NCBI GenBank assembly: GCA_040383885.1
Contig: JBEICQ010000016.1
Coordinates: 1-28,423, forward strand
Length of the DNA: 28,423 nt
Direction of reading: 5' to 3'
From: JBEICQ01 sp040383885
GTDB taxonomy: Bacteria > Bacteroidota > Bacteroidia > UBA4408
Within the stretch, counting starts at the first letter, position 1. Each line of letters opens with the position of its first letter. Under the pieces are notes generated by a model. The model worked only from the letters and a program-made list of their open reading frames with translations. It did no database searches and was not told where the DNA came from. The translations under genes and the position numbers were made by a program. Positions 8,409-14,829 of the stretch are shown piece after piece.

Positions 8409-9733
8409 ATAAATTGTTTTTCTCAATTATCTGGGTTTGTATTCTCTCAGGAATTGTAAAGCCTAAACTGATTATGGCCGTTGTTCCCGGTGGATTTCAA
8501 CATTGCGCAAGTCATACCTATATCAACTGGGTCAATCAGAAATATCCCGGTTATGCTGATGCCCTTGCTGAGCATTTTGCCACCATTTCAAACAGGGCCT
8601 CTCAGAAATTATCTAATATCGATGTTTATGATATTCCGGTTGTTGTTCATGTGGTTTACAACAATCCGGAACAGAACTTATCCGATGAAGTTGTTAAACG
8701 ACAGATAGATATATTGAACCGAGACTTCACAAGGACCAATGCTGATACGATTAACCTAAGACCTGTATTTGGTTCCATGATTGCCGCTGATGCGAATATT
8801 CGTTTTCACCTGGCTACGACCGATCCTCAAGGACAATCCACCACAGGAATCACCCGTACATCAACCAATCTGTCAAGTTTTGCTGATTTTACCACCCTTT
8901 TCGGAGACCTGGGTGCCATCGAGAGGGTAAAGTCTTCTGCAGATGGAGGGATAGATCCATGGGATACTTCAAGGTATCTCAATATTTGGGTTTGTAACAT
9001 GGCACTTCCCGTTTTGGGTGTATCCTTACTGGGGTATGCCACTCCTCCTCCCGGTCTTCCAAATTGGCCTTCAGGATCTCTCGGCGATTTAAAAGATGGC
9101 GTGGTTATCCAATACCAATGTATCTCCGATAACAATCCCAATCCACTTATCACCGGCGGAGACACAGGAATAGTGCTCGGACGCACAGTTGTGCATGAGG
9201 TTGGTCATTATTTGGGTTTACGGCATATTTGGGGAGACAATGATGACTGCCTTGCCGATGATGGCGTAGAAGATACGCCTCTGGCGTCCAATGAATCGAA
9301 TTTCGATTGCGATGTTACCAGAAACACTTGTGTAGACACAGGCGATGTTGATTTTCCTGATATGATTGAAAACTACATGGATTATTCCTCCGAAGCTTGT
9401 CAGAATACCTTTACCAGGGGCCAGGTGAGCATCATGCGCACGGTGTGCAGTGATTACCGACAAAATCTCGCACAAATCACCAATGGCATCAGCCGAAGAA
9501 CATCATCCGAAGGCTTTAAAATACTTCCGAACCCATCCCTTGATGGCAATATTCGTTTTGTTGGTGTTCCCTCCAACTCACGCTTTGTTGATGTGATTGA
9601 TATCAGCGGTAAACTTCTCGGAAGAGTGTGGCTCCAGCAAACGGAAAACATTTCACTTGGTTATTTGCAGCCGGGATTGTATTTTCTGAAGGCCGAGGGC
9701 TCAACTGTTCTGAGCAAGTTCCTGAGAGAATAA
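8405..9733 (+). CDS. Secreted M43 (pappalysin-like) metalloprotease with T9SS sorting domain
   Basis: This 442-residue zinc protease belongs to the M43 (cytophagalysin/pappalysin) family. A signal peptide covers about 1-25. The zinc site is HEVGHYLGLRH (264-274), with H264, H268 and H274 as ligands and E265 as the general base. The Met-turn is NYMDY (M325). Paired cysteines (C282, C302, C309, C332) suggest disulfides. The last 70 residues (FKILPNPSLDGN to SKFLRE) form a type A T9SS C-terminal domain, with PNP near the start and GLYFLKAEGS near the end. The protein should therefore cross the outer membrane through the type IX system, lose this domain, and be released or surface-anchored. Its ATG overlaps the glycosyltransferase stop. 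Substrate unknown. Confidence 0.93.
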   Translation: MNKLFFSIIWVCILSGIVKPKLIMAVVPGGFQHCASHTYINWVNQKYPGYADALAEHFATISNRASQKLSNIDVYDIPVVVHVVYNNPEQNLSDEVVKRQIDILNRDFTRTNADTINLRPVFGSMIAADANIRFHLATTDPQGQSTTGITRTSTNLSSFADFTTLFGDLGAIERVKSSADGGIDPWDTSRYLNIWVCNMALPVLGVSLLGYATPPPGLPNWPSGSLGDLKDGVVIQYQCISDNNPNPLITGGDTGIVLGRTVVHEVGHYLGLRHIWGDNDDCLADDGVEDTPLASNESNFDCDVTRNTCVDTGDVDFPDMIENYMDYSSEACQNTFTRGQVSIMRTVCSDYRQNLAQITNGISRRTSSEGFKILPNPSLDGNIRFVGVPSNSRFVDVIDISGKLLGRVWLQQTENISLGYLQPGLYFLKAEGSTVLSKFLRE

Positions 9734-9736
9734 AAA

Positions 9737-9758
9737 AAATCCCGGGTTTCCGGGATTT
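9737..9758. terminator. Bidirectional Rho-independent terminator
   Basis: AAATCCCGG (9737-9745) pairs perfectly with CCGGGATTT (9750-9758) around a GTTT loop. The hairpin lies just after the metalloprotease stop and 25 bases beyond the convergent efp stop, with A and T runs on the flanks, so it can serve both strands. Confidence 0.85.
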
Positions 9759-9783
9759 CTTTAAAGGATGTAAGTGATGCAAT

Positions 9784-10344
9784 TTATTTCACTCGCTCTA
9801 CATATGCATAGGTGCGTGTGTCTATTTTGATTTTTTCTCCCTGGTTTACAAACAGAGGTACCATTACCGTTGCGCCGGTCTCTACTGTGGCTGCTTTCAG
9901 GGTATTCGTGGCAGTATCGCCTTTGATGCCCGGTTCGGTATAAGTAATTTCGAGTGTTACAAATGTGGGGGCTTCTGCAAGGATGGGTTCGTCGTTTTCA
10001 AAAGCGATTTTCACCTCCATACCTTCCTTAAGAAACTTGGCGCCATCACCAAACATGAAGGCAGGAACCAAAATTTGCTCATAGGTTTCATTGTCCATAC
10101 AAACAATAAAATCACCATCCATGTATATGTATTGGAGCATACGGTATTCTACACGGGCTACTTCAACCTCTTCTCCGGAGCGGAAACGGTTTTCCACCAA
10201 CTTTCCGGTTTTTAGATTGCGCATTTTTGCCTGGTAGAATGCCCTCAGGTTTCCGGGTGTCCGGTGCTGATATTCAATAACCTGAACCAATTCACCATTG
10301 AATCTGAGAACGGTGCCTACGCCAATGTCCTGTGTTGTTGCCAT
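9784..10344 (-). CDS. efp: Elongation factor P, Asn at the tip of domain I
   Basis: EF-P (186 residues, normal length) binds ribosomes stalled on consecutive prolines and speeds peptide bond formation. The KOW-like domain I, the OB domain II (VPAFMFGDGAKFLKEG) and the C-terminal OB domain (GIKGDTATNTLKAATVETG) are all present. The tip loop reads HRTPGNLRAF. Aligned with the KPGKGQAF loop of the E. coli protein, the residue in place of the modified Lys34 is Asn32, and the only nearby basic residue, Arg34, is two positions further on. The protein therefore cannot be beta-lysylated at the usual site, nor rhamnosylated at the position used by EarP. I recall similar loops in other Bacteroidota, so this is probably a lineage form and not damage. 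It has its own strong promoter and ends at a shared terminator. Confidence 0.97.
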   Translation of the reverse strand: MATTQDIGVGTVLRFNGELVQVIEYQHRTPGNLRAFYQAKMRNLKTGKLVENRFRSGEEVEVARVEYRMLQYIYMDGDFIVCMDNETYEQILVPAFMFGDGAKFLKEGMEVKIAFENDEPILAEAPTFVTLEITYTEPGIKGDTATNTLKAATVETGATVMVPLFVNQGEKIKIDTRTYAYVERVK

Positions 10345-10359
10345 GATTTAATTTGTCTG

Positions 10360-10389
10360 CAAAAATAACGCAAGCCCTTAAATAAACAA
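10360..10389 (-). promoter_or_regulatory. Promoter for efp (TTG-N19-TATTTTTG)
   Basis: On the minus strand TTG (10389-10387), a 19-base spacer and TATTTTTG (10367-10360) match the Bacteroidota promoter exactly. Transcription should start near 10355, about 11 bases before the ATG at 10344. Confidence 0.65.
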
Positions 10390-10390
10390 G

Positions 10391-10418
10391 AAAGACCGGG
10401 GTGTTTTGCCCGGCCTTT
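10391..10418 (-). terminator. Probable Rho-independent terminator after the htpG cluster
   Basis: AAAGACCGGG (10391-10400) pairs with CCCGGCCTTT (10409-10418) with one mismatch around an 8-base loop. Read on the minus strand it lies about 20 bases after the stop of the small ORF and is followed by a T-rich tail (TTTCTTGTTT). It separates the htpG cluster from the efp promoter directly beyond. Confidence 0.6.
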
Positions 10419-10438
10419 TTGTTTCAAATCAATGCTCT

Positions 10439-10567
10439 TTAAGCGTACTGGTTTAATTTTTCCAAATGACCTCCTTTCAATAAGTGTTTTTTATACGCCA
10501 GTATGGCTCTTGATTGTTTCACTGAAAGGCATCGGAAAACGGGAGAAATATTATTAGTTATTAACAT
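10439..10567 (-). CDS. Candidate small ORF (42 residues), unknown
   Basis: The ATG at 10567-10565 overlaps the last codons of the DUF218 gene in another frame, and the stop TAA is at 10441-10439. The product is basic: seven Lys/Arg and two His against one Glu. Its second half is VKQSRAILAYKKHLLKGG followed by HLEKLNQYA, which could form one amphipathic helix. Supporting points are the overlapping start, typical of translational coupling, and a terminator hairpin about 20 bases past its stop, which makes it the last gene of the htpG cluster. Against it, an open run of 42 codons can occur by chance and I recognise no family. It may instead be the remnant of a longer gene. Confidence 0.35.
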   Translation of the reverse strand: MLITNNISPVFRCLSVKQSRAILAYKKHLLKGGHLEKLNQYA

Positions 10568-11328
10568 TTCCCGCTGATTTTATACATCAAAAAACCAAAC
10601 CATTCATGGATAATGATATCCCAAAGTTCAAACATGGTGGAGCTGGGAAGGATGAGATCGTCTGGATATAGTTTCTGCTGATCTCCTCCCTGGCCATCAA
10701 CCGAATAAGGAACTACATCTATTTGCTGTTTTTTAAAACATGCTATCGCCCTGGGTAGATGATATCCGGAACTGAGCAACAACTGGGGTGTTTTGTCATA
10801 CCCGTGCAGTCGAAGCAGTCGCGCACATTCAACAGCATTTTCATGGGTATTTCTGGAAAGCGTATCAAGGATGAGGTCAGCAGGATCAATACCTATTTCA
10901 ACAAGATAGGCAGCAATAAGTGGTGCCTCTCTCTCATAGGGTTTTTTCAGACTGCCGCTACCACCGGATAGTAATATTTTACTCACCATTCCCCTCTTGT
11001 ATAATCTCACTGCATGAAACACACGATCGGCACTCCTGTTGAAATGGATGCGGTTGAGGGTAAAATCATAATAACTGAAACCACCCAGCACCACAGCTAC
11101 ATCTGTTTTTTTGAGCCCTGCATCTGATATCGGAGCTGTTTCGTACCAACGGAAAACCCGATTAACAACAAAACGATTCCCAAAAATCATGAGCAGGACA
11201 AAAAGAATCCAAAGGTGTTTAATCGCCTTTATCTTTCTGAAGCGAATCAGAATATAAAGTAGATAGAGCATCAGCCAGAAATAGGGGCTGAAAATAAAAT
11301 AGGTTACTTTGGAGACAATAAAGAACAT
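10561..11328 (-). CDS. DUF218/YdcF-ElyC family membrane protein
   Basis: This 255-residue protein has two N-terminal membrane segments (about 4-27 and 37-54) followed by a DUF218 domain. The domain shows TDVAVVLGGF, then a conserved SADRVFHAVRLYKRG, KILLSGGSG, and ERDAPLI-like EREAPLIAAYLVEIGI, with the family's late motif SRNTHENA and LLSSGYHLPRA. DUF218 proteins are Rossmann-like. E. coli members are YdcF, which binds S-adenosylmethionine, and ElyC, an envelope-integrity factor needed for normal peptidoglycan and lipid-carrier metabolism. With membrane segments at the N-terminus this one is closer in layout to ElyC/SanA, but its exact role is unknown. Its ATG lies two bases after the htpG stop, so it is almost certainly expressed with htpG. 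Confidence 0.85.
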   Translation of the reverse strand: MFFIVSKVTYFIFSPYFWLMLYLLYILIRFRKIKAIKHLWILFVLLMIFGNRFVVNRVFRWYETAPISDAGLKKTDVAVVLGGFSYYDFTLNRIHFNRSADRVFHAVRLYKRGMVSKILLSGGSGSLKKPYEREAPLIAAYLVEIGIDPADLILDTLSRNTHENAVECARLLRLHGYDKTPQLLLSSGYHLPRAIACFKKQQIDVVPYSVDGQGGDQQKLYPDDLILPSSTMFELWDIIIHEWFGFLMYKISGKC

Positions 11329-11330
11329 GC

Positions 11331-13145
11331 TTACATCATGCCGAGACTTCGTTTGATAAATGAAGAAAGTTCCTCTCCTTTGAGCAGGTTTTGAGAGAGT
11401 AAGGCAAGATCTGTTGCCTGACGCACCATGGTATGTTGTTTTTCTTCATTTTTTTCACGCAGGATTTTATCTGCAAGGGGATGGTTTGCATTTACCACCA
11501 GGTTGTACATTTCCGGCATCTGACCCATGAAAGACATGCCTCCTCCAAATCGATTCATCTCCTTCATTCTTCGCATAAACTCCGGTTGGGTTACCATTAC
11601 AGGCTGATCGTTTTCAGACAGGCTTTCGATAAGCACGGTATATTTTTCTGCAGGGAATGACTTTTGAACCAGTTCTTTCAATTGCTTTTGTTCTTCCTCA
11701 TTTAGCTTGCTTGGGATTTGCTCGTCTTTTTCAATCAGCTTTTCAATGCTGTCGGAGTCAACCCGGGCAAACTGAAGATCGGCATGCTTGCCTTCGATGA
11801 AATTGATAAAATGTGCATCAAAAGGTCCGTCCATCAGGAGTACTTCATATCCTTTGCTTTTTGCATTTTCAATAAAAACATGCTGTGCATCGGCATCATT
11901 GCTATAGAGGAAAACTTTTTTTCCGGATTTGTTTGTATGCTGTAAGCCAAATTGATCGGTGAGTTCCTGTTGGGTGAGGAATTTTCCGGAAGCAGTTTTA
12001 TACAGGAAAAAGTGTTCTGCTTTTTCGTAAAACTTGTCTTCAGAAATCATTCCATACTTGATAAAAACAGAGATGTCATTCCACTTGGCTTCATATTCTA
12101 CTCTAGAATTCTTGAACAGTTCATCCAATTTATCAGCCACTTTTTTTGTGATGTGGTTGGATATCTTTTTTACATTAGGATCACCTTGCAGGTAACTTCT
12201 GGAAACATTCAGTGGGATATCCGGCGAATCAATCACACCTTTGAGAAGTGTAAGAAATTCAGGGACAATATTTTCCACGGAGTCTGTAACAAAAACCTGG
12301 TTACAATACAATTGAATCTTGTCTTTTTGTACCTCCAGGTTGTTTTTAATTTTAGGAAAATACAGAATTCCAGTCAGGTTAAAAGGGTAATCAACATTAA
12401 GATGGATATGAAACAGAGGATCATCAAATCCCATGGGGTAGAGCTCTCTGTAGAAGTTTTTATAATCATCATCATTCAGTGCAGATGGTTTTTTGATCCA
12501 TGCCGGGGAAGGATTATTGATTTGTTCATTCTCAAAGTAGATCGCCACCGGAAGGAATTTACAGTACTTCTTGAGCATGTTGGAGATGCGCTCTTTTTCG
12601 AGGAACTCAGCAGAATCATCAGATACATGAAGCACCACATCTGTTCCATTTTTTTCTCTCTTTCCAGGACCCATTTGGACCTCAGGATTTCCTAAACATG
12701 ACCACTCTACAGGTTGGGCATCGCTCTTGAAGGAGCGGGTTAGTATTTCTACTTTTCCTGCTACCATAAATGCAGAATAAAAACCCAATCCGAAATGCCC
12801 AATGATTCCGGCCGCGTCTGTTTTGTCTTTGTATTTGTTTACAAATTCCTCTGCCCCTGAGAAAGCGATTTGGTTGATGTATTTTTCAATCTCTGATTCA
12901 GTCATACCTATGCCATTATCGGAGATCGTAAGTGTTTTGTTTTCCTTGTCTATGCCAACATCCACCCGAAAAGCATCTTCACTGCCGGGAGCTTCTCCCA
13001 GAGAGCGTAGTGTTTTTAATTTCTGACAGGCATCAACAGCATTTGACACCAACTCTCTGAGGAAAATCTCATGGTCGGAATAGAGGAATTTTTTGATGAT
13101 TGGAAAAATGTTCTCTGTCTGAACATGTATGGTACCGGATTTCAT
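11331..13145 (-). CDS. htpG: Molecular chaperone HtpG (Hsp90)
   Basis: HtpG is the bacterial Hsp90, a cytoplasmic ATP-dependent dimeric chaperone. The 604-residue product is of normal Bacteroidota length. The GHKL ATP-binding domain shows the catalytic Glu and Asn in FLRELVSNAVDAC (E31, N35), DNGIGM (77-82) and GHFGLGFYSAFMV (116-128). The middle domain includes VSRSYLQGDPNVKKI, and the C-terminal dimerisation domain ends with RSLGMM. The ATG at 13145 gives the expected start. The DUF218 gene begins two bases after its stop. The gap upstream holds no TAnnTTTG box but does hold a strong sigma-54 type promoter, which would place the chaperone under an activator-dependent switch. Confidence 0.97.
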   Translation of the reverse strand: MKSGTIHVQTENIFPIIKKFLYSDHEIFLRELVSNAVDACQKLKTLRSLGEAPGSEDAFRVDVGIDKENKTLTISDNGIGMTESEIEKYINQIAFSGAEEFVNKYKDKTDAAGIIGHFGLGFYSAFMVAGKVEILTRSFKSDAQPVEWSCLGNPEVQMGPGKREKNGTDVVLHVSDDSAEFLEKERISNMLKKYCKFLPVAIYFENEQINNPSPAWIKKPSALNDDDYKNFYRELYPMGFDDPLFHIHLNVDYPFNLTGILYFPKIKNNLEVQKDKIQLYCNQVFVTDSVENIVPEFLTLLKGVIDSPDIPLNVSRSYLQGDPNVKKISNHITKKVADKLDELFKNSRVEYEAKWNDISVFIKYGMISEDKFYEKAEHFFLYKTASGKFLTQQELTDQFGLQHTNKSGKKVFLYSNDADAQHVFIENAKSKGYEVLLMDGPFDAHFINFIEGKHADLQFARVDSDSIEKLIEKDEQIPSKLNEEEQKQLKELVQKSFPAEKYTVLIESLSENDQPVMVTQPEFMRRMKEMNRFGGGMSFMGQMPEMYNLVVNANHPLADKILREKNEEKQHTMVRQATDLALLSQNLLKGEELSSFIKRSLGMM

Positions 13146-13172
13146 ATTTGTTTAATTGATTTGCCAGCACAT

Positions 13173-13188
13173 AGCAAGCCTTGTGCCA
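13173..13188 (-). promoter_or_regulatory. Sigma-54 type (-24/-12) promoter before htpG
   Basis: The minus strand reads TGGCACAAGGCTTGCT. Compared with the RpoN consensus TGGCACG-N4-TTGCW, only one base differs, and the GG and GC dinucleotides have the required 12-base offset. The predicted start near 13162 leaves about 17 bases to the htpG ATG. A second TGCTGGCA copy lies at 13162-13169. No sigma-54 or activator gene is in the window to confirm the link. Confidence 0.5.
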
Positions 13189-13220
13189 GCAGGTTAAATA
13201 ATGACATATTGTCTGTTCTC

Positions 13221-13628
13221 TTACATCTCTCTCAGCTGATTCAGGTGCTCAACTGTGAGTGGTTTGTTGAAATAATCGCTCACCCCGTCAATTTTCATAA
13301 ATGCTTCTCTCTCGGATGCATTGGTGGACGATGTGAGCACAATTACTCTGATTTTTGCTCGGAATGCTAGATTGATTTTGGAAAATTCAGCCATAAAAGC
13401 ATACCCGTCCATCACCGGCATGCTGATATCCAAAAAGAGAATTGACGGAATAAGATATTCAGGGAAGTCAGGCAGTTGTTCAAAATTTTTCAGGAATTCA
13501 AGTGCGCTTTTTGAACTTGTATGTACATATATTCTATCTGAAAACTGCTGATTTTCAATAATTCTTCTGTTGATAAAGTTGTCTACATCATTATCATCAA
13601 TCAACATCACGGTAGGTTTTCCTTGCAT
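13221..13628 (-). CDS. Stand-alone response regulator receiver protein
   Basis: This protein of about 135 residues is a single CheY-like receiver domain without an output domain. The acidic pair DD is in VMLIDDNDVDNF, the phosphoacceptor Asp is in LFLDISMPVMDG, the switch Thr is in VIVLTSST, and the conserved Lys is in YFNKPL. The DDNDVDNFINRRII start is typical of short receivers that work in Bacteroidota phosphorelays with hybrid kinases. I chose the ATG at 13628; a longer form would need a TTG at 13661 lying inside the -7 promoter box. It has its own promoter with a palindrome in the spacer. No kinase is adjacent; the only histidine kinase in the window is 7 kb away and not obviously linked. 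Confidence 0.92.
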   Translation of the reverse strand: MQGKPTVMLIDDNDVDNFINRRIIENQQFSDRIYVHTSSKSALEFLKNFEQLPDFPEYLIPSILFLDISMPVMDGYAFMAEFSKINLAFRAKIRVIVLTSSTNASEREAFMKIDGVSDYFNKPLTVEHLNQLREM

Positions 13629-13658
13629 AAAAGAAGCTTTTTCTCTATAATCGCTCGT

Positions 13659-13666
13659 CAAATATA
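13659..13666 (-). promoter_or_regulatory. -7 box TATATTTG for the receiver gene
   Basis: The minus strand reads TATATTTG, a perfect TAnnTTTG match, with a predicted start near 13654 and a leader of about 26 bases to the ATG at 13628. It overlaps the alternative TTG start of the ORF, which is therefore unlikely. Confidence 0.5.
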
Positions 13667-13670
13667 ATTG

Positions 13671-13685
13671 TTACTTCATAAGTAA
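13671..13685. promoter_or_regulatory. 15-bp palindrome in the receiver promoter, candidate operator
   Basis: TTACTT-CAT-AAGTAA is a perfect inverted repeat with 6-base arms. It lies immediately upstream of the -7 box, where it would occupy the spacer between the -7 and -33 elements. A half-site, TTACTTAT, recurs at 13709-13716. The bound regulator is unknown. Confidence 0.4.
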
Positions 13686-13747
13686 AAAATTAATTTTGGG
13701 CGATATTATTACTTATTTGGTCTAAACCATAAAGACTCCTCTTTTTA

Positions 13748-14827
13748 TCACAGGAATGGCACTTTTCCAACGCTGGCTTTGATGGGTTTTTCTCGGATCA
13801 TGATAAAAATCTCAGACCCGATACTTGCATAAGGGGTTTCAACATAAGCCAGACCAATGGATTTTTTGAGGCTGGGCGATTGTGTTCCGGAGGTTACCTC
13901 TCCAATGATCTTGCCCTCCTTGTTGGTCAAGGGGTAGCCATGCCTGGCAATCCCTTTTTCTGTCATTTCAAAGCCCACTAACTTTCTTTGAAGCCCATTG
14001 GATTTGGCAGTTTTAAGGGCCTCGTCCCCTACAAAGGATTTGCTGAACTTGGTAATCCAGCCCAATCCCGCCTCAAGGGTGAGTGTGCTGTCGTTGATCT
14101 CATTTCCATAGAGACAAAAACCTTTTTCCAGCCTAAGGGTATCTCGTGCGCCCAAACCTGCCGGCAAAAGTCCGAATGGTTCTCCCGCTTTCATGATTTG
14201 ATCCCATAAGGAGGAAGCATCTTCATTTCTGATGTACAATTCAAAACCTCCTGCGCCTGTATATCCGGTGGCAGAGATCAGCACATTGCCGAATCCACCC
14301 ATCCATCCTTTGGTAAAAGTGTAGTACTCCATCTCTGCCAGAGGGGTTTCCGTAAGGCTTTGTAAAATTTCTACCGCACGCGGACCCTGAATAGCAAGCA
14401 AGGCAGTTTGATCTGAGATGTTGAGTAACTCTACATCAAGATTGGCTTTGTATTTTTCAATGTGGGTAAAATCTTTTTCAATGTTTGAAGCATTAACCAC
14501 AAGCATAAAGGATTGATCATCCAACCTGTAAACCAATAAATCATCAACAATGCCCCCTTTTTCATTGGTTAAACAAGAATATTGCACCTTACCGTTGTAA
14601 AGCATGGAAGCATCGTTGCTGGTGATATGCTGAACAAGTTGCAAAGCATCCTTTCCACGGATGATAAATTCTCCCATGTGGGAGACATCAAAAATGCCAG
14701 CCCTGTTCCTCACAGCCTCATGTTCATTGGTAATACCGGAATATTGAATGGGCATTTCGTAGCCGGCAAATGGAGCCATTTTGGCCTGCAGCTGCAGGTG
14801 TTGGTTGTATAGTGGTGTTTTTTTCAT
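13748..14827 (-). CDS. gcvT: Aminomethyltransferase (glycine cleavage T protein)
   Basis: GcvT is the T protein of the glycine cleavage system: it takes the aminomethyl group from the lipoylated H protein, releases ammonia and forms 5,10-methylenetetrahydrofolate. The 359-residue length is normal. The chain starts MKKTPLYNQHLQLQAKMAPF, and shows the folate-binding signatures GIFDVSHMGEF, ATGYTGAGGFELY and GLGARDTLRLEKG, then the C-terminal GEVTSGTQSPSLKKSIGLAYV. Its ATG is two bases after the stop of the upstream glycosyltransferase gene, so the two are co-transcribed although the functions look unrelated. No gcvH or gcvP is in the window, which is common in this phylum where the genes are scattered. 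Confidence 0.96.
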   Translation of the reverse strand: MKKTPLYNQHLQLQAKMAPFAGYEMPIQYSGITNEHEAVRNRAGIFDVSHMGEFIIRGKDALQLVQHITSNDASMLYNGKVQYSCLTNEKGGIVDDLLVYRLDDQSFMLVVNASNIEKDFTHIEKYKANLDVELLNISDQTALLAIQGPRAVEILQSLTETPLAEMEYYTFTKGWMGGFGNVLISATGYTGAGGFELYIRNEDASSLWDQIMKAGEPFGLLPAGLGARDTLRLEKGFCLYGNEINDSTLTLEAGLGWITKFSKSFVGDEALKTAKSNGLQRKLVGFEMTEKGIARHGYPLTNKEGKIIGEVTSGTQSPSLKKSIGLAYVETPYASIGSEIFIMIREKPIKASVGKVPFL

Positions 14828-14829
14828 TG

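Noticed and set aside
7207..8450. Fourteen-base identity TGTATTCTCTCAGG near 7207 and again near 8437
   Set aside because: It lies in two unrelated coding regions with no flanking similarity, so it is most likely chance.
10345..10560. Remnant of a GIY-YIG nuclease or mobile gene in the gap between efp and the DUF218 gene
   Set aside because: Translated frames of the gap show no GIY-YIG motifs; only the small basic ORF, a terminator and the efp promoter can be supported.
11952..12695. Plus-strand ORF of 247 residues
   Set aside because: Antisense to htpG, whose reading frame is complete and conserved; the sequence shows no domain.
13629..13661. Longer receiver protein starting at TTG 13661
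   Set aside because: The TTG is part of the perfect -7 box TATATTTG, and receiver similarity begins after the ATG at 13628.
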